NCBI RefSeq assembly: GCF_020884795.1
Contig: NZ_BBZF01000014.1
Location: forward strand, 527,567-591,566
Length of the DNA: 64,000 bases
DNA from: Micromonospora okii
GTDB lineage: Bacteria; Actinomycetota; Actinomycetes; Mycobacteriales; Micromonosporaceae
Direction: 5' to 3'
The position numbers and the translations under genes are program-made. This document shows, one piece after another, positions 37,282 to 47,310 of the stretch (its first letter is position 1; every line of letters begins with the position of its first letter). Below the pieces are notes generated by a model that saw only the letters and a list, made by a program, of their open reading frames with translations, was not told the DNA's origin and did not search any database.

Positions 37282-38235
37282 ATGCACGGATACTCGAGAG
37301 GCCGGCTGCTCGCGGTGGCGGGCCTGGTGGCGTTGCTGGCGGTGAGCGGGTGCAGTGGCTCGGACGGCGGGGACGGCGCGCACGACTCGGCGGGGGTGCG
37401 GGCCCAGAAGGAGGCGCCGGCCGGCGCGCCCGAGGCCCGACCGGAGGGTGCCGCCGGGAAGGACGCGGCCGAGGCCGGCGCCGGGGGCGGGTCGCCCGAC
37501 CTGCGGGTCGACCAGCGCTCGATCGTCTACACCGGAACGATGCGCGTGCGGGTGGACGAGGTGGACGCCGCCGCCGCGTCGGCCGTCGCCGTGGCCACCG
37601 GGGCCGGCGGCTTCGTGGGCGGCGACGAGCGGCGCAGCAGCTCCAGCGCCGACGCCCGCGCGGAGCTGGAGCTGCGGGTGCCGGCGGCCCGGTTCGCCCC
37701 CGTGCTGGAGGAGCTGGCGAAGCTGGGCCGGCAGGAGCTCCGGTCGATCCGTACGGAGGACGTGACCGAGGAGACCGTGGACCTGGACGCCCGGATCGCC
37801 ACCCAGCGGGCCCGGGTCGACAGTGGCCGCAAGCTGCTGTCCCAGGCCGACTCGATCACCGACCTGGTGACGATCGAGCGGGAGCTGGCCCGGCGGGAGG
37901 CCGACCTCGCCTCGCTGGAGGCGAAGAAGCGCCGCCTGGCGGACCTGACGGCGCTCTCCACCATCACCCTCACCCTGGTCGGGCCGCAGGCGGAGACCCA
38001 GGGCGACGAGGACGGCACCGGCTTCCTGGCGGGCCTGCGGGGCGGCTGGGCGGCCTTCGTCGCTTCGGTGGGTGTCCTGCTCACCGCGCTCGGGGCGCTG
38101 CTGCCCTTCGCGGTGGCGCTCGGCCTGCCGGTGGCGGTCCTGCTCGTGGTGCTGCGTCGGCGGCGCCGGCGGCGGCCGGTGCCGCCGACCGTCAGCGAGC
38201 CGCCGCGAGTGCCCGCAACGCGGTCTGCACCATGA
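37282..38235 (+). CDS. DUF4349 lipoprotein
   Basis: The 317-residue precursor has a lipobox (LAVSGC near residue 24), a Gly/Ala-rich linker, then the DUF4349 domain from RSIVYTGTMRVRVDEVDAAAASAV. A coiled coil follows (RVDSGRKLLSQADSITDLVTIERELARREADLASLEAKKRRLADL) and a membrane helix with an Arg-rich cytoplasmic tail. Such proteins are envelope-associated; function unknown. Its 3' end overlaps the convergent M20 gene by 44 bp. Confidence 0.85.
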   Translation: MHGYSRGRLLAVAGLVALLAVSGCSGSDGGDGAHDSAGVRAQKEAPAGAPEARPEGAAGKDAAEAGAGGGSPDLRVDQRSIVYTGTMRVRVDEVDAAAASAVAVATGAGGFVGGDERRSSSSADARAELELRVPAARFAPVLEELAKLGRQELRSIRTEDVTEETVDLDARIATQRARVDSGRKLLSQADSITDLVTIERELARREADLASLEAKKRRLADLTALSTITLTLVGPQAETQGDEDGTGFLAGLRGGWAAFVASVGVLLTALGALLPFAVALGLPVAVLLVVLRRRRRRRPVPPTVSEPPRVPATRSAP

Positions 38236-39454
38236 GCCGGACCCCGACGCCGATGGCCCGCTCGTCCACGTCGAACGACGCGCGGTGCAGGTCGACGTTG
38301 GGGCCGGACCGGCCGACGCCGAGCCGGGCCAGCGCGCCGGGGACGTGCTCCAGGTACCAGGAGAAGTCCTCGCCGCCCATGCTCTGCGGCGTCTCGGCGA
38401 CGCCGCCCGGGCCGAGCGCGGCCTGGGTGGCGGCGGTCAGCACCTGGATCGCCAGGGCGTCGTTGGTGACCGGCGGCCGGCCGCGCAGGTATTCCAGATC
38501 GACCGTGGCGCCGGTCGGGGCGATGACGTCCCGGACCACCTGAGCGACGATCTTGGGTGCCTGGTCCCAGGTGGCGCGGTCCATCACCCGCAGGGTGCCG
38601 GAGGCGCACGCCTCGGACGGGATGACGTTGTACTGGGTGCCGGCCGAGGCGTGGCCGAACACCAGCAGCAGCCCGCTGTTGGCCGGCACCCGGCGACTGA
38701 CCAGGGCGGGGACCTCGGTGACCAGCCGGCCGAGCGCGTCGACCAGGTCGACGGTCAGGTGCGGGCGGGCGGTGTGCCCGCCGGGGCCGGTCAGCCGGAC
38801 CGTGACGTTGTCGGCGGCGGCGGTGATCGGGCCGACACGCAGGCCGACCTTGCCGACCGGCTGGTTGGGGTCGCAGTGCAGGGCGAAGATCTGCACGACG
38901 TCGTCCAGGCCGCCGGCCTCGATGACCTCCAGCGAGCCGCAGGGCAGGATCTCCTCGGCCGGCTGGAAGATCAGCCGGACCCGGCCGTCCAGCTTGCCGA
39001 GGTCGGCGAGCTGGGCCAGCAGCATCCCGACGCCGAGCAGCACCGTGGTGTGCACGTCGTGGCCGCAGGCGTGGCAGACGCCGTCCTTCGTGGAGCGGTA
39101 CGACACGTCCTTGACGTCGGTCAGCGGCAGCGCGTCGATGTCGGCGCGGAGGGCGACCACGGGGCCGTCCGGGCGGCCGTTGACGTCGCAGATGACCCCG
39201 TTGCCCTTGGGCAGCAGGCGCGGGTGCAGCCCGGCGAGCGACAGCTCGCGGGCGATCAGGGCCGCTGTCTCGAACTCCTCGCCGGAGAGCTCCGGGTGGG
39301 AGTGCAGGTGCCGGCGGGTGGCGACGAGGCCGGGTACCCGTAGGGCGAGCAGATGGTCCAGCTCGAAGGGCAGGGGCTCGGACCCGGGGGGCGCATCCGG
39401 CCAGGCCGGCGGCGCCAGTTGGCTGCCGTGCGGCAGCGTCAACGCACTCGTCAC
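38192..39454 (-). CDS. M20 family amidohydrolase
   Basis: The 420-residue enzyme shows RRHLHSHPELSGEEFETA, the metal sites CHACGHDVHTTVLLG and FQPAEEILPCG, the dimerisation domain (LTGPGGHTARPHLTVD) and the C-terminal metal site SMGGEDFSWYLEHVPG. It resembles amidohydrolases acting on N-acyl amino acids (IAA-amino acid hydrolase/aminoacylase group). GTG 39454 is chosen: the in-frame extension to ATG 39640 has an upstream AGGAGG, but its codons lack the GC bias of the gene. Confidence 0.88.
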   Translation of the reverse strand: MTSALTLPHGSQLAPPAWPDAPPGSEPLPFELDHLLALRVPGLVATRRHLHSHPELSGEEFETAALIARELSLAGLHPRLLPKGNGVICDVNGRPDGPVVALRADIDALPLTDVKDVSYRSTKDGVCHACGHDVHTTVLLGVGMLLAQLADLGKLDGRVRLIFQPAEEILPCGSLEVIEAGGLDDVVQIFALHCDPNQPVGKVGLRVGPITAAADNVTVRLTGPGGHTARPHLTVDLVDALGRLVTEVPALVSRRVPANSGLLLVFGHASAGTQYNVIPSEACASGTLRVMDRATWDQAPKIVAQVVRDVIAPTGATVDLEYLRGRPPVTNDALAIQVLTAATQAALGPGGVAETPQSMGGEDFSWYLEHVPGALARLGVGRSGPNVDLHRASFDVDERAIGVGVRLMVQTALRALAAAR

Positions 39455-39962
39455 GTCGAATTCTCGATCACTAGGAATGGATGGATCATCGGGCAGGACA
39501 GCAGACAGCCTAGACCTTCGCCGGTGACGCTGTGCAACATCATTCGTGTAGTGATCGGACCGCGCAGAGTCACGAAAGCCCTGGTCGGCGGTCCCGACAA
39601 CCTGCGCGGCAGCAGGTAGATCGCGGTCGAACGCCATCATCCGCCCCACACCTCCTACAACCCGTAACCGATCGGCGGTCACGAAATCGCCGTCGATTCG
39701 GGGCCGTCGCTACCCGAATTGTCGCATTGGTCGCTTCAACGAACTGCCGCTCGGACAATTAACCGACGCACGCGGCGGCCGGCGATCCCCGACGGTGACA
39801 CGACGGGCCGGGACGCCTCCGCACACGCTGTCCGTCCCGTTCATCCGGACTGGCTTACCCACCGCCCGGGGTGGCACACACCTGTCGAGGGCGCCCCCTC
39901 GCGGCCACCCGGGCCCGCGCCTCCCGCGCCGCCGCCGACAGTAGTCCGGGGCGCAACGGCGC
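39455..39962. other. Gene-free region upstream of the M20 gene
   Basis: About 500 bp of lower-GC sequence with no supported gene. AATTGTC near 39717 and GACAATT near 39755 form a widely spaced 7-bp inverted repeat. The promoter of the M20 gene should lie here. Confidence 0.5.
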
Positions 39963-39997
39963 GCGACCCCGGTTCCGAGGGGCGGAACCGGGGTCGC
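39963..39997 (-). terminator. Terminator of the mutase gene
   Basis: GCGACCCCGGTTCCG at 39963-39977 is perfectly complementary to CGGAACCGGGGTCGC at 39983-39997 with a 5-nt loop, located 25 bp beyond the mutase stop. Confidence 0.85.
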
Positions 39998-40022
39998 GGC
40001 GGCTGAGGAACAGGGGATGTGA

Positions 40023-41606
<1,584 letters not shown>

Positions 41607-41833
41607 CAACGGATGGTAGGACGAGACGGCCGTTCGGAGGGTGAGGGATTGGGCACACCCCCGCCGGCCGCCCCGGGCGCACCCGCCCCGACCACCGGCC
41701 GCAGGGGAGGAAGCCGGAGACGTACGGTCCAGTTCGGTAACGTCCGCCGCGTCGGGTTTCGCATCGGGCGTCGGAACCAGCAAGATAGGGGAGTTGTGTC
41801 CCAGCCCCCTCGATTTCCCCCGGTGGCTTTTCT

Positions 41834-44095
41834 GTGACTCAGATCCCGACGTGGAGCGGCGGACCAGTCAGTCCACCCCACGGCCGCGCGGCACCCGGCA
41901 CCACCATCGGTGGTCGCTACTCGCTCCGGTCCGCGGTGGGCAACGGCGGCATGGGCACGGTCTGGCGTGCCAACGACACCCTGCTGCGGCGTGACGTGGC
42001 GGTGAAGGAGGTCGTCCTCCCGCCCGGCCTCGCCCCCACCGACCGCGACGCCATGTACGAGCGCACACTGCGCGAGGCGCGCGCCGCCGCGGCCATCCAG
42101 CACCCGGCCGTGGTCCAGGTGTACGACGTGGTCACCGAGGGTGGCCGCCCCTGGATCGTGATGGAGCTGCTGGACGCCCGCAGCCTCGCCGACATGGTGA
42201 TCGAGGACGGGCCGGTCGCGCCCCGCGCCGTCGCCAAGATCGGCATTGCCCTGCTCGGCGCGCTGGAGGTGGCGCACGCCCTCGGCGTGCTGCACCGCGA
42301 CGTGAAACCGGCCAACGTGCTGATCTGCTCCGACGGCCGGTGCGTGCTCACCGACTTCGGCGTGGCGAAGCTCTCCACCGACGTGCAGCTCACCACGCCG
42401 GGGATGGTGCTCGGCTCGCCGCACTTCATCTCCCCCGAGCGGGCCATGGGGCAGGACTTCGGGCCGCCGAGCGACCTGTTCTCCCTCGGCGTCACCCTGT
42501 ACACGGCGGTCGAGGGTCGGCCCCCGTTCGACAAGGGCGACCCGATCGAGACCATGCACGCCGTGGTCGAGGACCCGCCGGCCACCCCGCAGCGCAGCGG
42601 CCCGCTGACCCAGGTGCTGATGGGGCTGCTGGAGAAGGACCCGGCCCGCCGGCTCGACGTGCACACCGCCCGGACGATGCTGCGCGAGCTGCTGGCCGGC
42701 CCGCTGACCAGCGTGGCCAGCGCCGTCCACTCGGTGACCGACCCGTACGCGGTGGTGCCGGTGACGCCGCGTCCCCCCGTCGTCCCGCCCGCGCCCGAGC
42801 CGAAGCCGAAGCCGAGCGGCCAGATCGGCGGCTCGGCGATGCTCGCCCCCGGCGAGTCACTGACCGACCGGCTGGCCAAGCTGCGCCAGGGCGAGAAGCC
42901 GAAGGCCCTCCCCGCCGCCCCGAGCGCCGCCGGGCCGGAGGCGACCAGCGCCAGCCCGCTGCACACCCCCACCGGGACGATGCCCGCGCCGCCCCCGCTG
43001 CCCTCCGTGCCCCCGCCGGCCGCCGCACCGCAGTCGGCCACCCCGACCGCGCCGGCCACCCCGACCGCTCCGCCCTCGCCGGCCGCGCCGACCGGCCGGA
43101 CGTACGGCGGGGCGGCGGAGGCCACCCAGCGGGTCGACGCGGGCGCGGCGCCGGAGGCCACCCAGAAGCTGGCGTACGGGGCCTCCTCCGACGCCACCCA
43201 GCAGGTGCCCGCCGGGGTCCGGCCGGACCTCACCCAGCGCTTCCCCTTCGCCGCCGGGGCGCGGGCGGCCCAGCCCGACGCCACCCAGCGGGTCGGCCAG
43301 CCCGACGCCACCCAACCGGTCGGCCAGCGCGACGCCACCCAGGCGATTCCCGGCTACGGCGGCGCGCCCCAGCGGGCCGGCGGCACGTACGGCGGCGGCC
43401 AGCAGTGGTCGGTGCCGGGCACCGGCCAGCCCTGGACCGCGCCGTCCCCCGCGCCGGCCCCGCAGGGCGGCGGGGCCCTCGCCGCCGTCAAGGGCCTGCC
43501 GCGCAAGGTGCGGCTCGCCGCGGCCGGCTGCCTCCTCGCGGTGCTGCTGGTGGTCGGCGCGGTCGTCCTGTTCGGCGGCGACGACCCGGAGTCGCCGGCC
43601 ACCCCGCAGGGCCAGCCCAGCGCCGGTGCGCCCGCCGCGCAGGCGCCGGAGATGGAGGAGCAGTCCGCCAAGGGCGTCACGGTGCGGGTGCCGAAGGGCT
43701 GGGAGCGCCGCAGCGCCGAGGGCGGCGTGTGGGTGGACTTCGTCGACCCACAGGACAACGGCCGCAAGGTGCGCATCCTCGCCGAGGACTGGAGCACGAC
43801 GTCGATGCGCTGGGCCGAGGTCGCCGCGAACGGCCTGCGCACCAGGCCCACCTCCTGCCCGAAGCCGTACAACCAGGTGGCGCTGAGCGCGCAGAAGCTC
43901 GACGGCCGGGACGCCGCCGAGCTGGAGTACACCTGCGGCGAGGGCGACGCCATGCGGCACGGCGTGTGGCGCGGGGTGGTGCACGAGGGCAAGGTCTACT
44001 CGTTCTACCTCTCCTCCACCCACGCCCGGTTCGCCGAGAGCAAGCCGATCTTCGACGGGATGGTGCAGTCGTTCAAGCTCGGCGGCGCGAACTGA
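41834..44095 (+). CDS. Eukaryotic-like Ser/Thr protein kinase with TQxV array
   Basis: The 753-residue protein has a complete kinase domain ([37 protein letters not shown]). A long Pro/Ala linker follows in which Thr431, 443, 455, 467, 484, 493 and 502 each start a TQx[VLFI] motif, the first four spaced exactly 12 residues apart. Next come a membrane helix ([23 protein letters not shown]) and an external domain beginning [18 protein letters not shown]. Layout and external domain match the kinase at 12783. GTG 41834 is taken from where coding bias and homology begin; no clear ribosome-binding site is seen. Confidence 0.93.
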   Translation: MTQIPTWSGGPVSPPHGRAAPGTTIGGRYSLRSAVGNGGMGTVWRANDTLLRRDVAVKEVVLPPGLAPTDRDAMYERTLREARAAAAIQHPAVVQVYDVVTEGGRPWIVMELLDARSLADMVIEDGPVAPRAVAKIGIALLGALEVAHALGVLHRDVKPANVLICSDGRCVLTDFGVAKLSTDVQLTTPGMVLGSPHFISPERAMGQDFGPPSDLFSLGVTLYTAVEGRPPFDKGDPIETMHAVVEDPPATPQRSGPLTQVLMGLLEKDPARRLDVHTARTMLRELLAGPLTSVASAVHSVTDPYAVVPVTPRPPVVPPAPEPKPKPSGQIGGSAMLAPGESLTDRLAKLRQGEKPKALPAAPSAAGPEATSASPLHTPTGTMPAPPPLPSVPPPAAAPQSATPTAPATPTAPPSPAAPTGRTYGGAAEATQRVDAGAAPEATQKLAYGASSDATQQVPAGVRPDLTQRFPFAAGARAAQPDATQRVGQPDATQPVGQRDATQAIPGYGGAPQRAGGTYGGGQQWSVPGTGQPWTAPSPAPAPQGGGALAAVKGLPRKVRLAAAGCLLAVLLVVGAVVLFGGDDPESPATPQGQPSAGAPAAQAPEMEEQSAKGVTVRVPKGWERRSAEGGVWVDFVDPQDNGRKVRILAEDWSTTSMRWAEVAANGLRTRPTSCPKPYNQVALSAQKLDGRDAAELEYTCGEGDAMRHGVWRGVVHEGKVYSFYLSSTHARFAESKPIFDGMVQSFKLGGAN
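43121..43348 (+). repeat. Repeated [ED]ATQxV-coding motif in the kinase linker
   Basis: Seven copies at codons 431, 443, 455, 467, 484, 493 and 502 read TQRV, TQKL, TQQV, TQRF, TQRV, TQPV and TQAI. The last three are 9 residues apart within PDATQ/RDATQ units. Confidence 0.85.
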
Positions 44096-44134
44096 GCGCC
44101 GCGCCGGCCGGGCCCCACCCGGCCGGCTGAGGCC

Positions 44135-44157
44135 CGCTCCGGGGTCACCCCGGAGCG
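44135..44157 (+). terminator. Hairpin after the second kinase gene
   Basis: CGCTCCGGGGT (44135-44145) and ACCCCGGAGCG (44147-44157) are fully complementary around one base, so the real loop takes up the innermost pairs. It lies 40 bp after the stop. Confidence 0.7.
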
Positions 44158-44200
44158 AGGCCGACGCGACGTGGTGATCCGCCGCCTGCTATCAAGAGAC

Positions 44201-45871
44201 ATGGCGGCGGAACCCACTGACCTTGACGACATTCGCGACCAGGCCCGGCGGTGGCTCGACGACGACCCCGACCCGGCCACCCGCGACGAGCTGCGGGCCG
44301 TGCTCGACCGGCTGCCGGCGAGCGCGCCCGAGCTGGCCGACCGCTTCGCCGGGCCGCTGACCTTCGGCACCGCCGGGCTGCGCGGCCCGCTGCGGGCCGG
44401 CCCGAACGGCATGAACCTCGCCGTGGTCACCCAGGCCGCCGCCGGGCTCGTCGGCTGGCTCGCCGCCGAGGGCGCGACCGGCCCGCTGGTCATCGGGTAC
44501 GACGCCCGGCACGGTTCCCGGGAGTTCGCCGAGCGCACCGCCCGGGTCGCCACCGGCGCGGGCCGCCCCGCCCTGCTGCTGCCCCGCCCCCTGCCCACCC
44601 CCGTGCTGGCGTACGCGGTGCGGCTGCTCGACGCGGCGGCCGGCGTGATGGTGACCGCCAGCCACAACCCGCCGCAGGACAACGGCTACAAGGTGTACCT
44701 GGGCGCGCAGCTCGGCGGTGCGCTGGGCGCGGGCGCGCAGATCGTGCCGCCGGCCGACGCCGGGATCTCCGCGGCCATCCGGGCGGTCGGCCCGCTGGCC
44801 GAGGTGCCGCTCGGCCCCGCCGGCGAGCGCCTCGGCGACGACCTGGTGGCCTCGTACGTCCAGCGGGCCGCCGCCGTGGTCGACCCGGCCTGGCCCCGGG
44901 ACCTGAAGGTGGCGTACACCCCGCTGCACGGGGTGGGCGCGGCGGTGCTGACCGCCGCCTTCGCCCACGCCGGCTTCGCCGTGCCCGGGGTGGTGGCCGA
45001 GCAGGCGGAGCCGAACCCGGACTTCCCGACGGTGAGCTTCCCCAACCCGGAGGAGCCGGGGGCGGTGGACCTCCTCGTCGCGCTCGCCGAGCAGACCGGC
45101 GCGGACCTGGCCATCGCCAACGACCCGGACGCGGACCGCTGCGCGGTCGCCGTCCGCGACGGCGCCTCTGGGGGGTGGCGGATGCTGCGCGGTGACGAGG
45201 TGGGAGTGCTGCTCGCCGACCACCTGATGCGCCGGGGCGTCACGGGCCTCTACGCCACCACGATCGTCTCGTCGTCCCTGCTGCGGTCGATGTGCGCCGC
45301 CCGGGGCCTGCCGTACGACGAGACGCTGACCGGGTTCAAGTGGATCGTGCGGGCGGGCGGCGGCTCCGCGCCGCTGGTCTTCGGCTACGAGGAGGCGCTG
45401 GGCTACTGCGTCGCCCCGGACCACGTGCGCGACAAGGACGGCATCACCGCCGCGCTGACCGTCGCCGAGCTGGCCGCCGGCCTGAAGGCGCAGGGGCGCA
45501 CGCTCACCGACCGGCTCGACGAGCTGGCCGCCGAGTTCGGCGTGCACCACACCGACCAGCTCTCCGTCCGGGTGGACGACCTGCGGATCATCGCCGACGC
45601 GATGGCCCGGGTCCGGGCGGCCACCCCGACGACCCTGCTCGGGCAGCCGGTCACCGAGGCGCGGGACCTGCTCCCCGCCTCCGACGTGGTGGTGCTGCGC
45701 AGCGACGCGGCCCGGGTGGTGATCCGCCCGTCGGGCACCGAGCCGAAGCTGAAGGCGTACCTGGAGGTGGTGGAGCCGGTCGCGGACGGCGACGTGCCGG
45801 CGGCCCGGCAGCGCGCGGCCACGGCGCTGACCGCCCTGCGCGCGGAGATCGCCACCGCGCTGGGGGTGTAA
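44201..45871 (+). CDS. Phosphoglucomutase/phosphomannomutase (alpha-D-phosphohexomutase)
   Basis: The 556-residue enzyme interconverts hexose 1- and 6-phosphates. Motifs in order are FGTAGLRGPLRAGPN, the phosphoserine loop VMVTASHNPPQDNGYKVY (Ser154), the Mg-binding NDPDADR, the sugar-binding GYEEALGY and the phosphate-binding RPSGTEPKLKAY. ATG 44201 is used; the open frame extends 10 codons further up but adds no conserved residues. The TAA stop (45869-45871) is part of a palindromic repeat. Confidence 0.92.
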   Translation: MAAEPTDLDDIRDQARRWLDDDPDPATRDELRAVLDRLPASAPELADRFAGPLTFGTAGLRGPLRAGPNGMNLAVVTQAAAGLVGWLAAEGATGPLVIGYDARHGSREFAERTARVATGAGRPALLLPRPLPTPVLAYAVRLLDAAAGVMVTASHNPPQDNGYKVYLGAQLGGALGAGAQIVPPADAGISAAIRAVGPLAEVPLGPAGERLGDDLVASYVQRAAAVVDPAWPRDLKVAYTPLHGVGAAVLTAAFAHAGFAVPGVVAEQAEPNPDFPTVSFPNPEEPGAVDLLVALAEQTGADLAIANDPDADRCAVAVRDGASGGWRMLRGDEVGVLLADHLMRRGVTGLYATTIVSSSLLRSMCAARGLPYDETLTGFKWIVRAGGGSAPLVFGYEEALGYCVAPDHVRDKDGITAALTVAELAAGLKAQGRTLTDRLDELAAEFGVHHTDQLSVRVDDLRIIADAMARVRAATPTTLLGQPVTEARDLLPASDVVVLRSDAARVVIRPSGTEPKLKAYLEVVEPVADGDVPAARQRAATALTALRAEIATALGV

Positions 45872-45890
45872 GGAAGGGCACCTTATCAAC
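45869..45890. repeat. Intergenic palindromic repeat, copy 5 (single arm)
   Basis: TAAGGAAGGGCACCTTATCA at 45869-45888 is one half of the repeat seen elsewhere in pairs; it supplies the stop codon of the phosphohexomutase gene. Confidence 0.7.
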
Positions 45891-45940
45891 CTCGGCCTGA
45901 CCCGGGCGTCGACGCGCGTCCGGGGGATCACGCCTGGGCG

Positions 45941-45972
45941 TGTTCGGAACGCGACAGGCACTGTTCCGAACA
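45941..45972. promoter_or_regulatory. 10-bp inverted repeat before secreted-protein gene
   Basis: TGTTCGGAAC (45941-45950) and GTTCCGAACA (45963-45972) are perfect complements 12 bp apart in the 271-bp gene-free region before the secreted protein at 46143. It looks like an operator; the cognate regulator is unknown. Confidence 0.5.
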
Positions 45973-46142
45973 GTCTCGTACGGCGTTCGCCCTTGTCCGC
46001 ACAGCACGCCACAGACAGCATTGGCAGCGTTCAATCCCGAACGACGCTCCCGCCCAGGGGCGCGCGTTCAGGGACCGGGGAGATTCGGCATGCGCAAGTC
46101 AACGCCAAGGATCAGCGGTGTCGTTGTTTGTAGGGAGATATC

Positions 46143-46574
46143 GTGAAGAAGCTTTCGGCTCTGCGCCCTACCGGTCGTGGACTCGCTTCGAGTGCGGCAG
46201 TCATTCTGGCCGCGGGCGCGGTGCTGATGACGGGCGCCTCACCGGCCGCTGCCGCCCCCGCCGCCTACCAGTGCCGTGACGGAGAGGCGGAGATCGCGGG
46301 CGGCTTCCTGTCGTTTCAACTGTGTTGGGGCAACGACATCGGAACCATGATCGACTACTCGCTCTGGGACACGGCCCCCGACGGACGCCGTGCGGAGATC
46401 TGGGTCAAATACCCGGGCAGCCCCTCGAACGGCGAGAAGGTCGGCGAGGTGACCGGAGGCGATGGCGATGTCCTGTACTCCGTCTGGCACGACTCGAACG
46501 TGTCCAGCGGTGTCTACCCGAAGCTGTGCACCAGCAACGCCAACACCGCCCGCAGGTGCACGGGCTGGTTGTGA
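46143..46574 (+). CDS. Small secreted protein with four cysteines
   Basis: The 143-residue precursor has a signal peptide (VKKLSALRPTGRGLASSAAVILAAGAVLM) with a likely cleavage after ASPAAAA. The mature ~105 residues contain four Cys (YQCRDG, FQLCWG, PKLCTS, RRCTGWL), probably two disulfides. TAGGGAGA precedes GTG 46143. GC is lower than in the flanking housekeeping genes. I recognise no family. A second secreted protein follows 106 bp downstream. Confidence 0.75.
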   Translation: MKKLSALRPTGRGLASSAAVILAAGAVLMTGASPAAAAPAAYQCRDGEAEIAGGFLSFQLCWGNDIGTMIDYSLWDTAPDGRRAEIWVKYPGSPSNGEKVGEVTGGDGDVLYSVWHDSNVSSGVYPKLCTSNANTARRCTGWL

Positions 46575-46680
46575 TTCAAGCGCCCCTGAGCTGACCGGCA
46601 ACGGAAGCCTGACCACGATGGGGTTGGGCAGCACGGATCAAAGCGCGTAGCTCATGTCGGAGCACACGAAAGGGAGACCC

Positions 46681-47196
46681 GTGAAGAACTGGCAGAAACA
46701 CTTGATGGCCCTGGCGGCAGTACCGGCTCTGGTACTCGCGAGCCTGGCTGCACCCAGCCCCGCCGCATCGGCGAGCGTCACCGCATCGCCCCAGGCTTCC
46801 GTCGTCGACGGAACGGTTGGCGCAGCGGCCACGGAATACAACGATGCAGTTGGCGGCGGCCCTATATACAGTGTGTACGGGTGCACCGAGAACAGCTACG
46901 GCGAAGCGTGCTTCCAGAAGTACGGGGACGGGATCTACCTCGTCAAGAACACCAGCGGGGCGGTCTACGCTCGCTGGAGCAACTGGCTCTGGAACGGCAG
47001 CGCTTGGCAGCAGTACCGGAATGGCGAATGCTGGCTGAGCAACCTGACGAACACCTGGTCCCACTGCAACAAGGACTTCTACGAGGACAGCACCAGCCCC
47101 AACGCGTACGGCAGCCAGGGCAGCGGCATCCGGTTGTCCCTGTGCAGTTCAGGCGGCACCTGTTCAACGGAAACCTGGACCCGCAACGACAGCTGA
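46681..47196 (+). CDS. Small secreted Trp-rich protein with six cysteines
   Basis: The 171-residue precursor starts VKNWQKHLMALAAVPALVLASLAAPSPAASA, a signal peptide. The mature part has six Cys (YGCTE, EACFQ, GECWL, SHCNK, LSLCSS, GTCST) and several Trp (ARWSNWLWNGSAWQQY), suggesting a compact disulfide-bonded extracellular domain. GTG 46681 follows GGGAGA; an ATG at 46654 in frame would put nine polar residues ahead of the signal peptide. Function unknown. Confidence 0.75.
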   Translation: MKNWQKHLMALAAVPALVLASLAAPSPAASASVTASPQASVVDGTVGAAATEYNDAVGGGPIYSVYGCTENSYGEACFQKYGDGIYLVKNTSGAVYARWSNWLWNGSAWQQYRNGECWLSNLTNTWSHCNKDFYEDSTSPNAYGSQGSGIRLSLCSSGGTCSTETWTRNDS

Positions 47197-47297
47197 CCGC
47201 CGGCCCGCCGGCGAGGGTCATGTCCTGGGCCAACCCGGCCGAGGGCATGACCTCGCTGCGCTTCCATCAGGGACAGCCGTAGCACGCGGCGCGGGGA

Positions 47298-47303
47298 TAC
47301 CAT
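47298..47303 (+). promoter_or_regulatory. Leaderless -10 element of the STAND regulator
   Basis: TACCAT ends 7 nt before GTG 47311. Confidence 0.5.
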
Positions 47304-47310
47304 ACGTTCC

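Noticed and set aside
39455..39640. N-terminal extension of the M20 gene to ATG 39640, with AGGAGG at 39651-39656 upstream on the minus strand
   Set aside because: The 62 extra codons have poor third-position GC, no resemblance to M20 proteins, and the spacing is long (10 nt).
41796..41837. Upstream [16 protein letters not shown] overlapping the second kinase start (GTGA)
   Set aside because: No convincing promoter or ribosome-binding site for it; the overlap alone may be chance, so it was not annotated.
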